Made by a program: the position numbers and the translations under genes | The notes under the pieces: generated by a model | What the model saw: only the letters and a program-made list of their open reading frames with translations | Databases searched by the model: none | Told to the model about the DNA's origin: nothing | Assembly: GCF_002895925.1 (NCBI RefSeq) | Contig: NZ_NWUO01000001.1 | Span: 186,001-250,000, forward strand | DNA: 64,000 nucleotides | Origin: Mixta theicola | GTDB taxonomy: Bacteria; Pseudomonadota; Gammaproteobacteria; Enterobacterales; Enterobacteriaceae | Direction of reading: 5' to 3' | Shown here: positions 9,908 through 17,922 of the stretch, piece after piece | Layout: each line of letters opens with the position of its first letter | Numbering within the stretch: position 1 is the first letter of the stretch

Positions 9908-10992
9908 GGCCGCGACTCCTCTGCGGCGGAGGTATCGATATTCACCTCTACCGACATGCCGGGACGCAGGCGCGCCTGCGCGTCATCCGTAATCCTGATG
10001 CGTACCGGAATACGCTGGGCTATTTTCACAAAGTTGCCGGTGGCGTTATCCGGTGAAATAGCGCTGAACTCCGAGCCTGCCGCCGGAGAGATAAATTCCA
10101 CCACGCCGTGAAATTCCGCGCCGTTCAGGGCATCCACGCTAAAGGTGACCGGCAGGCCGGGACGCACGTGTGCCATCTGCGTCTCTTTCATATTGGCGAT
10201 CACCCATTTTTGCCCCGGCACCAGCGACGTCAGCCGCGTTCCCGCCGAAACATAAGCGCCGCGCCGTACTGAAATCTGTCCCAGCTGCCCCTCTTCCGGA
10301 GCAATAATGCGCGTGTTATCTAAATCGATTTGCGCCAGCTGCAGCGCCGCCTGCGCATTGGCGACGTCCGCCTCCAGCGAGGCGCGGTTAACCATTACCG
10401 TTTGCCGATCCTGACGTGACACTTCCAGCGTAGCCTTCGCCTGCTGCACGGCAGTCACCGCCGCGCTGTTAGCCGCGCGCGCCGCGTCACGCTCACGAAT
10501 CGACAGGGAGCCGTCCGCCACCAGATTTTCCACCCGCTTTAAATCAAAGCCGCTTTTCGTCGCCTGCGCCTGGGCATTTTCCAGCGCGGCCTGGTTACGC
10601 ACAATGACCGCTTCGGCGCTACGACGCTGCTGCTGATTATTGGCTAACGCCGCCTGCTTCATCGCCAGCTGCGCTTTCGCCTGCTCGACCCGTTGCCGAT
10701 AAATACGATCGTCAATGGTCATCAGAACGTCACCCTTATGAACCGGCTGTAGATCCTGTACGTTAACTGCAGTGATATAACCGCTTACCTGCGGGCTGAT
10801 AAAGGTTACCTGGCCGCGCACATACGCATTTTCCGTGCTTTGCACCGCGCTGGTAAAAGGCCACAGCTGCCAGGCGTAAAGGATGACCAGTACGCCAACC
10901 AGGGCGATACCGCTGCCAACGGCGATTGACAGGATACGAAATTTATTATTACGCTCGCGCTCGGCGGCTTTGAGTTCTTCCTGCTGGCTCAT
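9904..10992 (-). CDS. EmrA/HlyD-family membrane fusion protein
   Basis: Periplasmic adaptor linking the MFS pump to the outer-membrane channel. 362 residues from ATG 10992, which overlaps the emrB-like stop (ATGA); a longer upstream frame would run inside that gene and is rejected. One N-terminal membrane anchor (ILSIAVGSGIALVGVLVILY), then a biotinyl-lipoyl-like half (AYVRGQVTFISPQVSGYITA), a long alpha-hairpin rich in Ala/Gln, the second lipoyl half (IIAPEEGQLGQISVRRGAYV) and a beta-barrel domain. Typical of EmrA rather than AcrA because of the N-terminal transmembrane anchor. Confidence 0.92.
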   Translation of the reverse strand: MSQQEELKAAERERNNKFRILSIAVGSGIALVGVLVILYAWQLWPFTSAVQSTENAYVRGQVTFISPQVSGYITAVNVQDLQPVHKGDVLMTIDDRIYRQRVEQAKAQLAMKQAALANNQQQRRSAEAVIVRNQAALENAQAQATKSGFDLKRVENLVADGSLSIRERDAARAANSAAVTAVQQAKATLEVSRQDRQTVMVNRASLEADVANAQAALQLAQIDLDNTRIIAPEEGQLGQISVRRGAYVSAGTRLTSLVPGQKWVIANMKETQMAHVRPGLPVTFSVDALNGAEFHGVVEFISPAAGSEFSAISPDNATGNFVKIAQRIPVRIRITDDAQARLRPGMSVEVNIDTSAAEESRP

Positions 10993-12674
10993 TGTTTCTC
11001 CATGCTGGCTGATGTTGCCGGAATTGTTTGGGCAGCAGCGGCATCGCGCTGCTGCTGGCGTCGGGTGATAATACGCTGGTATATCAGGCGATAGAGCACC
11101 CATATCAGGGTGCAAAAGGCCAGGCCGGCGGTCAGTAAATAGGTGTCGTTCCACGCCAGCACGTTGGCCTGCAGCGTGGAGATGGTTTGCAGCTGCGACA
11201 CTGCCTGCGCGCTTAGCAGCGTGCTGTCGCCCAGCTGGCTATTAAACAGGGCGCTATACTGGCTGAGGCGATCGGTTACGTTGGGATCGAGCAGTGAAAG
11301 CTGGTCGCCCAGCAGGCTGGAGTGATATTTTTCCCGCCACACCTGAAAAGTGCCGAGAATTGCGGAACCAATCAGACCGCCTAAGTTCTGGCTCATGCCG
11401 AACAGCACCACGAAACTCACCAGGTTTTTCGGCTGGGTAACCACTCTGCCGACCCCCATCAGCATCGCCGGCGCCATAAAGAAAACGCTGCTGAAACCCA
11501 GCAGGAACTGGCTGAGATACATATTTTGCGGACGCGTCAGCGGGTTGGAGTGGCTATCAATAAACGACGCGATCATCATAATCAGCAAAGAGGTTACAAT
11601 CGGCCAGCTAAAATGCGCGGGCTTTAAGGTCAGCGCACTGGCGGTAATGCCCAGCAGCACGCCGGCAATAATTGCCAGCGCCAGGCCATGCATCTGATCG
11701 TTCAGCAGGCCGACCTGCTGCAAAAAGCCGATAGCCCCGCTGTTCTGCTCCGCCAGCACCACGCGCAGCATAATCATCACGATACCCAGCCGGATAACGG
11801 CTCCGCTGCCCAGCCAGCGCGTATTGATCAACGGATTTTTACGGTTATGCTCAATCACCACCGCGCTGACAATCAGCACCAGCGCCAGCGCCAGGCAGAT
11901 ACCGAGCCACGGCGTACTGAACCACCATTCGATGCGTCCCAGCGACAGCACGCCGCACAACAGCGCCATCCCCGGCGCCATTAAAATAAAGGTGACGAAG
12001 TCCATTTTTTCAAACACTTTGTTGCGATCGCTGGGCGGCAGCTTCAGCATCAGCACGCATCCCATCGCCATCATCGCCAGCCCCAGCTCAAACAGATAAA
12101 GCCCGCGCCACTCCTCCAGCTGCAGCAGTTCTGAAGAGAACAGCCGCGCCAGTGGAATAGCCAGCTGCGAGACGCTAATGCCGATCGCCAGCGCCTTAAG
12201 GCGATGTTTTGCCGGCCATGCCTGAATCTGATAATAAATGCCCAGTGAACTCAGCGCGGCCGCCACCATGCCGTGCGCGGTACGGACAATGATCGCCGAG
12301 CTGAGATCGTTAACGAACAGATGAAAGAACGCCACCAGCACATACAGCAGCAGAAAAGCCTCGGTAAAGATGCGCAGGCCGAACTGTTGACGAAACTTCA
12401 CCAGCAGCAGGTTGATGGAGATATTCCCCATCACGTAAACCGCCGGTAGCCAGGCGATTTCATTGGAATAAGCGCCAAAGGTGCCCTGCAGGTTGGTCAG
12501 ATTAGCCGTTACCAGCGCATTACTCAGCGCGCCCGTTAAGCTAATCAGCAGGCCAACCAGCCCAAAAGCGATGCGTTTTTTGGTAGGATGAATCGGCGTT
12601 GAAGGTGAACCGGGCAGCGTTGGCTTTTCATGCGGCTGCCACTGGCGCGGAGCATAAGGGTTCGATTTCGCCAC
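10989..12674 (-). CDS. MFS (DHA2, 14-span) drug efflux transporter, EmrB-like
   Basis: Proton-driven inner-membrane multidrug exporter. 561 residues with about 14 hydrophobic segments, opening with IAFGLVGLLISLTGALSNAL. The GTG start at 12674 lies one base after the marR stop, and the gene overlaps the adaptor downstream, so expression is coupled. The conserved DHA2 motif C region is divergent, and the protein looks closer to the EmrB-like branch found with NodT channels than to E. coli EmrB itself. Substrate not predictable. Confidence 0.88.
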   Translation of the reverse strand: MAKSNPYAPRQWQPHEKPTLPGSPSTPIHPTKKRIAFGLVGLLISLTGALSNALVTANLTNLQGTFGAYSNEIAWLPAVYVMGNISINLLLVKFRQQFGLRIFTEAFLLLYVLVAFFHLFVNDLSSAIIVRTAHGMVAAALSSLGIYYQIQAWPAKHRLKALAIGISVSQLAIPLARLFSSELLQLEEWRGLYLFELGLAMMAMGCVLMLKLPPSDRNKVFEKMDFVTFILMAPGMALLCGVLSLGRIEWWFSTPWLGICLALALVLIVSAVVIEHNRKNPLINTRWLGSGAVIRLGIVMIMLRVVLAEQNSGAIGFLQQVGLLNDQMHGLALAIIAGVLLGITASALTLKPAHFSWPIVTSLLIMMIASFIDSHSNPLTRPQNMYLSQFLLGFSSVFFMAPAMLMGVGRVVTQPKNLVSFVVLFGMSQNLGGLIGSAILGTFQVWREKYHSSLLGDQLSLLDPNVTDRLSQYSALFNSQLGDSTLLSAQAVSQLQTISTLQANVLAWNDTYLLTAGLAFCTLIWVLYRLIYQRIITRRQQQRDAAAAQTIPATSASMEKQ

Positions 12675-12675
12675 G

Positions 12676-13104
12676 TCAGAGAGTTCCTGTCTTATCCAGC
12701 AGTTGTTGCAGTACGCGCTGGGCTATCGCCAACTCGCTACGATCGATATTCATTAGCAGCTCGTCGCGTAACCGGTCTGCTTCCACTTTGACTTTGTCAA
12801 AAACCGCCCAGCCTTCGGCGGTGACAATAAGCAAGCGCTTACGTCGATCCTCCTCCGGCTGCAGACGCTCTATTAGCCGTTGCGTCACCAGCCGATCGAT
12901 CAGCGGCACCATGCTGGCTTCCTCCAGCCCCAGCACCTGCGCCAGCGCTTTTTGCGTTATGGGTGCACTTTCACTGGCCAGCGTGGCGATAGCCAGCCAG
13001 CTATTCATGCTGAGTCCGCTCTCTTTTAACCGGCGATCGATAGCCAGTCGCCAGGCATGTGCAGTGAGCTGCAGCAGGCGAGGAAAGCGTTGAGAGGAAT
13101 CCAA
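12676..13104 (-). CDS. MarR-family transcriptional regulator of the efflux operon
   Basis: Winged-helix repressor of 142 residues. The recognition region is ITQKALAQVLGLEEASMVPL, followed by the wing RLQPEEDRRKRLLIVTAEG, with the family DRR signature. First gene of marR-emrB-emrA-nodT and probably autoregulatory. The start is a TTG at 13104 preceded by AGGTG at 8 bases; no in-frame ATG lies nearer, so the rare start is favoured. A palindrome just upstream (13116-13126) is a candidate operator. Confidence 0.88.
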   Translation of the reverse strand: MDSSQRFPRLLQLTAHAWRLAIDRRLKESGLSMNSWLAIATLASESAPITQKALAQVLGLEEASMVPLIDRLVTQRLIERLQPEEDRRKRLLIVTAEGWAVFDKVKVEADRLRDELLMNIDRSELAIAQRVLQQLLDKTGTL

Positions 13105-13115
13105 AATATAGGCAC

Positions 13116-13126
13116 CTAATAATTAG
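13116..13126. promoter_or_regulatory. Candidate MarR operator, ctaataattag palindrome
   Basis: An 11-base perfect palindrome (ctaat-a-attag) lies 12 bases upstream of the marR start. AT-rich palindromes at this position are typical MarR-family operators. Another symmetric element, atctatcgataagta, lies 20 bases further upstream. Function is inferred from position only. Confidence 0.35.
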
Positions 13127-13583
13127 ACTTCTATGTAAATATCTATCGATAAGTATAGGCGCTGAGTAAAGGAGTTGTGAAGAAGCGCGTGGGGTTATTA
13201 TGGTGCAAAAAATGGCATTCTTGCTGGAGCGGACAATGCAGAACCCGGCACTGGGACGCTCCCGCTACCGGCGGCAAACCGTTCGTGCGTTAACGATTTG
13301 AGCAACTTCTCCGACCACCAGCCCATTAAGAAAATTCTCAATTCAGCGCGTTCAGCCCGTTTTTATCGCTAACTTTTTAACAAATGTTACAAGCGAAACG
13401 TTTTCTTTATGGGCTTGCATAGCGTTTTCATAGTTAGTGAGCTGTTTAATTATTTGATAATTAAATGATAGTACATTTTACCTAAGCCTTATGTGTACAG
13501 CTTTACCTTTGTTGTATAGCTTTACACTCACTGAGCGAAACGCAGCTAAGCTAAGCTCTGTAACGAATGATGCATTTGCGTCG
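13127..13583. other. Noncoding stretch between marR and the SulP gene, 5' part
   Basis: No convincing reading frame on either strand. The part nearest marR should hold its promoter. Around 13440-13560 the sequence becomes AT-rich, with two copies of agctttac 19 bases apart and a possible -10 (tatagc) before the strong terminator at 13584, so a short transcript on the plus strand may begin here. Confidence 0.4.
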
Positions 13584-13630
13584 CCTCTGAAGGTGTTTAA
13601 CCCGGATTTCCACTTTCAGAGGTTTTTTTT
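13584..13630 (+). terminator. Strong Rho-independent terminator with no upstream plus-strand gene
   Basis: Arms cctctgaaggtg (13584-13595) and cactttcagagg (13611-13622) pair over 12 positions with one G-T wobble, followed by eight Ts. No coding gene precedes it on the plus strand, since marR reads away, so it most likely ends a small noncoding RNA of roughly 70-150 nt. Confidence 0.65.
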
Positions 13631-13742
13631 CGCCTGAAGAATGCGTGGTATCCTGCTCACAACATCATTTGTTTTCGGCGGTAGTAATTAAACTTTGACC
13701 ATTCTGTTGGACGATCCCTTAAGCCTTGACGCGCTGCCAGCC

Positions 13743-13831
13743 TGGTTAAAGAGAACCAACATGCGGAGAGGGTGGTTATGTAATCCCATTTCAGACTGGC
13801 GCTTCTCATCGGAGGGAAGACTGGCCTGAAA
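13743..13831 (+). promoter_or_regulatory. Structured 5' leader upstream of the SulP transporter
   Basis: Three consecutive inverted repeats precede the transporter: tggtt/aacca (13743-13758), acat/atgt (13759-13781) and a larger hairpin with outer arms tttcag/ctgaaa (13789-13831), whose inner arms cttctc/gagggaag enclose an atcg loop. Such a series in a transporter leader suggests a cis-regulatory RNA. I could not match it to a riboswitch class I know. Confidence 0.4.
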
Positions 13832-13954
13832 CTGGTATCAACAGGAAATTAAAGGTAACATGCGCCTCTTGTCCTGCATGGGCAATTCAGACCTTTCAGA
13901 TCCATGATGCGTCCTGCTGCATCTGACATTAAGACAATAAGAGCCTGCACTATT

Positions 13955-15457
13955 ATGACCACCTCTTCTGAGGCGAACGCTGAAAAGCATGCCGACAGCG
14001 AGCTAACTGTCGCCCGAGTATTGCGCTCGCCTAAATTATTTACGCGCGAATGTCTGGCTGGCGTAATTACCGCGCTGGCATTAATCCCTGAGGTTATCTC
14101 TTTTTCGGTGATTGCCGGGGTTGATCCGAAGGTCAGCCTGATTGCCTCGGTGGTGCTGGCGCTTACGCTGTCGCTGCTGGGCGGTCGGCCTGCCATGGTG
14201 ACCGCCGCCGCCGGCTCGGTTGCGCTGGTGATCGGCCCGATGGTGCGCGCCCATGGCATTGAATATATTATGCCCGCCGTGCTGATGGGCGGCGTCATTC
14301 AGATCCTGTTCGGCCTTGCCGGGCTGGCGCGCATGATGCGCTATATTCCTCGCTCGGTGATGCTGGGCTTTGTGAACGCGCTGGGCGTGCTGATCTTCTT
14401 TGCTCAGGTGCCGCACGTTTGGGGTCAGTCGCTGCCGGTATGGCTGCTGTTTGCTCTGACGCTGATTATCGTGCTGCTGCTGCCGCGAATTTTGAAGAGC
14501 GTCCCTTCCCCGCTGGTAGCGATTGTGGTTATCACCGCGATTGCCGTTTTCTGTGGGCTGCACGTGCCAAACGTCGGAGATGAAGGCCCGATGAAGGCTG
14601 GCCTGCCGGGCCTGAATCAGCTGGCCGTACCGCTTAATCTGGCGACGCTGCAAATTGTCTGGCCAACGGCACTGAGCATCGCGCTGGTGGGCATTATGGA
14701 ATCTTTATTAACGGCGAAGCTGGTTGACGATCTTACCGATACGTCTTCCAGCAAACGTCGTGAATGTTGGGGTCTGGGTATCGGCAATATCCTTGCGGGC
14801 TTTTACGGCGGGATTGCCGGTTGCGCCATGATTGGTCAGACCATTGTTAACGTTGAGTTAGGCAAGGCGCGTACACGTATCTCTACCGTCGCGGCCGCGC
14901 TGGTTCTGTTGCTGCTGGTGACCGGACTCAGCGCGCTGATGGCGCAGATCCCGATGGTGGTGCTGGCGGGTATTATGATGATCGTAGCGCTAAAAACCGT
15001 TAACTGGCATAGCCTGCAGCCCGCCACCCTAAAACGTATCCCGCTGTCGGAAACGGTAATCATGGTGCTGACGGTTGCCGTGACCGTCTGGACCGGTAAC
15101 CTGGCCATTGGCGTGGTTGGCGGCGTTATTTTTGCTATTTTACTGTTTGCCCGTCGCGTGGCGCACGTTATCCATGCGGAACGGCAGCTGAGCGAAGAGG
15201 GTGAATCGGTGCGCTATGTGGTGCGTGGCCCGCTGTTTTTTGGCAGCAGCAACGACCTGTTTGAGCATTTTGACTATGCGCACGATCCGCAGGATGTCAC
15301 TATTGATTTAACGCACGCGCAGATTTGGGATGCCTCCAGCGTAGCGGCGCTTGATGCTATCGAAAACCGCTATCAGCGCTATGATGCCCAGGTAAAAATT
15401 ATCGGACTGGACAGGCGCAGCAGCGATTTTCATCGTCGTCTGAGCGGTATGCTGTAA
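13955..15457 (+). CDS. SulP-family inorganic anion transporter with STAS domain
   Basis: Membrane transporter for an inorganic anion (sulfate or bicarbonate in characterised relatives), about 500 residues. An SLC26-type core of 10-14 spans includes ECLAGVITALALIPEVISFS and the family-typical acidic site in IALVGIMESLLTAKLVDDLT. A short cytoplasmic STAS domain ends the protein (VTIDLTHAQIWDASSVAALD). Length and repeat order resemble bicarbonate-type SulP proteins more than DauA, but the substrate is not decided by sequence. ATG 13955 fits the family N-terminus; an upstream in-frame ATG at 13904 would add 17 residues, and neither has a strong ribosome site. It is preceded by a structured leader. 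Confidence 0.85.
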   Translation: MTTSSEANAEKHADSELTVARVLRSPKLFTRECLAGVITALALIPEVISFSVIAGVDPKVSLIASVVLALTLSLLGGRPAMVTAAAGSVALVIGPMVRAHGIEYIMPAVLMGGVIQILFGLAGLARMMRYIPRSVMLGFVNALGVLIFFAQVPHVWGQSLPVWLLFALTLIIVLLLPRILKSVPSPLVAIVVITAIAVFCGLHVPNVGDEGPMKAGLPGLNQLAVPLNLATLQIVWPTALSIALVGIMESLLTAKLVDDLTDTSSSKRRECWGLGIGNILAGFYGGIAGCAMIGQTIVNVELGKARTRISTVAAALVLLLLVTGLSALMAQIPMVVLAGIMMIVALKTVNWHSLQPATLKRIPLSETVIMVLTVAVTVWTGNLAIGVVGGVIFAILLFARRVAHVIHAERQLSEEGESVRYVVRGPLFFGSSNDLFEHFDYAHDPQDVTIDLTHAQIWDASSVAALDAIENRYQRYDAQVKIIGLDRRSSDFHRRLSGML

Positions 15458-15483
15458 CCCAGACCGTCTGTTAAGCTTGATTC

Positions 15484-15504
15484 GCCCGTCGTCTGACGGC
15501 GGGC
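15484..15504 (+). terminator. Hairpin after the SulP gene
   Basis: Arms gcccgtc and gacggcgggc with a 4-base loop start 26 bases after the stop codon. Only a weak T tract follows. Confidence 0.45.
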
Positions 15505-15528
15505 TTGATATAACCAGCAGCTAAGCAA

Positions 15529-15572
15529 GGCGCTTTTTTACCCGCATCTTTTGTCGGCCATCAAAAAGCGCC
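15529..15572. repeat. Perfect 10-bp inverted repeat ggcgcttttt/aaaaagcgcc
   Basis: Arms at 15529-15538 and 15563-15572 with a 24-base spacer. It could act as a back-up bidirectional terminator or be a trace of an inserted element. No repeat family recognised. Confidence 0.4.
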
Positions 15573-15662
15573 CTGCCGTTGCCGCTTTTTCTCCTGCCAG
15601 GCTTTTACTGGCTCGATGCCCGACGCAGGACAAAATGGGGTTGTTTTAGTATGTTGTAACTA

Positions 15663-15839
15663 ATGCGCTTTCGTAAAACTTTGCGCACGGCAAAAGATGG
15701 GAATGGCGGAGCATGTATTAGAGTGGCGATTGCGTTGAGCCGGCTCTGCAGAGAAGCATTGCATGTTATGTGGACTAACGGAACTTCAGCTTTTAACCAG
15801 ATCATCGATGCGGTAGTGAATGAACTCCAGAAAAAATGA
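15663..15839 (+). CDS. Possible 58-residue hypothetical protein or gene remnant
   Basis: A 58-codon frame from ATG 15663 to TGA 15839, with a natural-looking C-terminus (SAFNQIIDAVVNELQKK) and basic N-terminus (MRFRKTLRTAKDG). There is no ribosome site, and the longer antisense frame over the same stretch looks no better. It sits directly before the frameshifted remnant at 15850 and may be debris of the same locus. Not recognised. Confidence 0.25.
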   Translation: MRFRKTLRTAKDGNGGACIRVAIALSRLCREALHVMWTNGTSAFNQIIDAVVNELQKK

Positions 15840-15849
15840 TGCAGTAATG

Positions 15850-16013
15850 CACACTCTTTCATTACGTTGGCTCACTAATCGGTGGCCTGCTCATACTGTT
15901 ATGCGCGTATTGGTTTTTCTATTTTGAGAGCTGGTCCGAACGAGGCCTGTATCGGTATAACCCTGTTTGCCGCATACTTACTGGTGAAGCGGGTGCTTAA
16001 AAAATACTGTTAA
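15850..16013 (+). pseudogene. Frameshifted remnant of a small membrane protein
   Basis: One frame reads YVGSLIGGLLILLCAYWFFY then FESWSERGLYR, a membrane helix and juxtamembrane segment. After about 15950 the sensible reading moves to another frame, giving ITLFAAYLLVKRVLKKYC and stop. The two halves together resemble a two-helix small inner-membrane protein broken by an indel. No good start codon exists for the first half, supporting decay. Confidence 0.35.
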
Positions 16014-16300
16014 ACCAGGGGTCACCCAGGTGACGCTCTCCTTCGTCCATTAACTTCCGTTCAGCCCGGCCATTATCGCGCGGCCGCTCTCGTTTAATCA
16101 ACTCCTGGGTTAAATAGCCGATTTCATTTTTCACTCATCAGCAAAACCCCTCTTCCTGTGCGCCGTCCCGCCGGGCCTGGCATCTGATCACACCTTTAAC
16201 CAGGATGCAACAGATAGCAGATTATCATCACGGTGGACAACGCTGGCGGCAAGCTGGCGATGCGCGGCGCAGTAGCCGTTACCTGATTCTAAGGAAATAC
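16014..16300. other. Noncoding stretch between gene remnant and leuZ terminator
   Basis: No reading frame with coding character and no recognisable repeat. With the elements above, the whole 15458-16373 interval lacks an intact gene. Confidence 0.4.
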
Positions 16301-16330
16301 AAAAACAAAAAAACCGCCCTTGGGCGGTTA
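16301..16330 (-). terminator. Terminator of the cysT-leuZ transcript
   Basis: On the minus strand the arms aaccgccc and gggcggtt are followed by a run of seven Ts, 44 bases past the leuZ CCA end. The A-rich plus-strand side suits termination only in the tRNA direction. Confidence 0.8.
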
Positions 16331-16373
16331 CGACATTACTACTTATTGCTTTGATTTTATTCGGTATTATTTA

Positions 16374-16460
16374 TGGTGCCCGGGGCGGGACTTGAACCCG
16401 CACAGCCATACAGCCGAGGGATTTTAAATCCCTTGTGTCTACCGATTTCACCACCCGGGC
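16374..16460 (-). tRNA. leuZ: tRNA-Leu (anticodon TAA)
   Basis: The reverse complement folds as a class II tRNA: acceptor gcccggg/cccgggc, D arm with tggtgaaatcggtagaca, anticodon loop tttaaaa (anticodon TAA), long variable arm, T loop gttcaag and encoded CCA. 87 bases. It corresponds to E. coli leuZ, the last gene of glyW-cysT-leuZ. Confidence 0.96.
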
Positions 16461-16471
16461 AGGGTGTAAAG

Positions 16472-16545
16472 TGGAGGCGCGTCCCGGAGTCGAACCGAGG
16501 TGGACGGATTTGCAATCCGCTGCATGGCCACTCTGCCAACGCGCC
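16472..16545 (-). tRNA. cysT: tRNA-Cys (anticodon GCA)
   Basis: The reverse complement has acceptor ggcgcgt, anticodon stem-loop gcggattgcaaatccgt with anticodon GCA, T loop gttcgac and encoded CCA; 74 bases. It lies 11 bases upstream of leuZ. In E. coli glyW lies immediately upstream; here a 20-kb island intervenes. Confidence 0.97.
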
Positions 16546-16913
16546 TTTATTCCGTTTGATTATCCGTATTCGAATAATCTAATTCTTAACCGGAGTGCAA
16601 TCTTTGCTCAGATGCTAACCCCTTGATTCGAGAAGTTTTTTCACGTTCCCTCATCAGATGGACGGCATTATGGACTAACTTCCCGCGGTTGGCAACCCCC
16701 CAAACTTAAATTTTTTAAGAAGCTTTTCCATGCAAGACAACGCTGTACGAATCGTCGGCGCTTTCTGTTCTGTTTTTATCCTTCACGGTTAAACCGTCGC
16801 CAGCGGGGCTTATTCCATTAGCGGACCGCTATAAGGTATAGACGGAGTTTAGCCATAGCGACAGTCGTATGATAAATCTGTGCGTCAGCCCGCTTTGCTG
16901 GCTACAGCTTAAA
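16546..16913. other. Left junction of the island; no intact gene
   Basis: Holds the upstream region of cysT (a possible minus-strand promoter with ttgcac and ttattc 17 bases apart near 16580-16605), an acggttaaaccgt palindrome at about 16784, and a short plus-strand frame from ATG 16730 (MQDNAVRIVGAFCSVFILHG then stop) that looks like the head of a lost membrane protein. No integrase, direct repeat or tRNA fragment was found. Confidence 0.4.
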
Positions 16914-17915
16914 TTACCAAACACTGGCCCGCTTATCGACCTCACTACAGCGCAGATACATATCACAGGCGGTCAGATAGTCTGTATGCCACCGCCAGTA
17001 AAGATGCAGAAAATACCAGACGCTCGCTGGCAGGTAACAGAGAAAGAAGTAGAGGCTAAACGGCAGGCTCCACGCCAGCCACGCCAGCAGCGCGTTGATA
17101 AAGATTATCCACAGCATCTGTAGCAGCGCAAAAAAAACCAGGCGGACTGCCAAAGGTTTCGCCTGTAGCGCAGCGCAGGGAACGGCGGCGGAAAAGGAAA
17201 AATCGATTTCCCGCAGGAACAGCCTGCCGAGGAAAACGTACTTTTTTGACAGCCGAGCGAACAGTAAATTAATGGTTAACACCACCAGACACAGGATAAA
17301 CATCGCCACCGTAAGCGCCGGTGACAGCCACCCGTGGTTAAGGGAAAAATCGGGGTTATTTTTCAGCGGGCTGACGGTTAATATATTCAACGCGCAATTC
17401 ATAAGCATGAAACGGCTTACGTAATGATAGAGCGTGCGATATTGCACTTTATGCCGCGTGATGTCGGCCAACTGCCGGATATAAATCGATCGCAATCCCT
17501 TGAATACCAGACAGACCAGTAACGACAGCAGGCTATACAGGCCTAAAATAGCATATCGGCTTTCCGTCAGCGCTAATCCCCAGCCGCTTATTACCCAGCA
17601 GACCAGTGCGGTAAACGCGCACGCCACCAGCGGACGGGACAAAAAGATTTCCGCCCCGGACAGCGTTTTGCCGTTAAAGCAGGTCAGATCGACGTTTTTG
17701 ATCGCGCCCTTATACATCCAGTACGCCTTTAAATCATAAATAAGATGGAACAGCACAATCGCCAGAATTCCGCTGATAAATCCCGCATCCTGCTGGGTTA
17801 GCGAAAAGGCATTATTTTTCCAGTAAAAACCCCAGGGCACTAAAATAATAAGGTAGATAAAAGGGATCAACCGTTTGTCCTGATAACGAATGAAAACCAG
17901 ATAATCGGGGATCAT
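16914..17915 (-). CDS. Polytopic membrane protein of unknown function, last gene of the lipid cluster
   Basis: 333 residues with about eight hydrophobic segments, among them LIPFIYLIILVPWGFYW, FISGILAIVLFHLIYDL, LTVAMFILCLVVLTINLLFA and VFFALLQMLWIIFINALLAW. It ends with a polar tail (DYLTACDMYLRCSEVDKRAS). No catalytic motif or known family recognised. ATG 17915 has GAGG five bases upstream, and the gene follows the transacylase by 7 bases, so it belongs to the operon. It could be a final tailoring enzyme (acyl or head-group transfer), a transport accessory or an immunity protein; all are inference. Confidence 0.75.
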   Translation of the reverse strand: MIPDYLVFIRYQDKRLIPFIYLIILVPWGFYWKNNAFSLTQQDAGFISGILAIVLFHLIYDLKAYWMYKGAIKNVDLTCFNGKTLSGAEIFLSRPLVACAFTALVCWVISGWGLALTESRYAILGLYSLLSLLVCLVFKGLRSIYIRQLADITRHKVQYRTLYHYVSRFMLMNCALNILTVSPLKNNPDFSLNHGWLSPALTVAMFILCLVVLTINLLFARLSKKYVFLGRLFLREIDFSFSAAVPCAALQAKPLAVRLVFFALLQMLWIIFINALLAWLAWSLPFSLYFFLCYLPASVWYFLHLYWRWHTDYLTACDMYLRCSEVDKRASVW

Positions 17916-17922
17916 AGTAGCC

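Noticed and set aside
9904-11154. 416-codon version of the EmrA-like protein
   Set aside because: The extra N-terminal 54 codons lie inside the emrB-like gene and lack family similarity; the ATG at 10992 overlaps the emrB stop as ATGA.
13849-14298. 149-codon minus-strand frame
   Set aside because: Lies antisense to the well-supported SulP gene, and its sequence has low-complexity Ser/Thr/Ala character.
15605-15862. 85-codon minus-strand frame
   Set aside because: No ribosome site or recognisable protein; the opposite strand carries more protein-like remnants.
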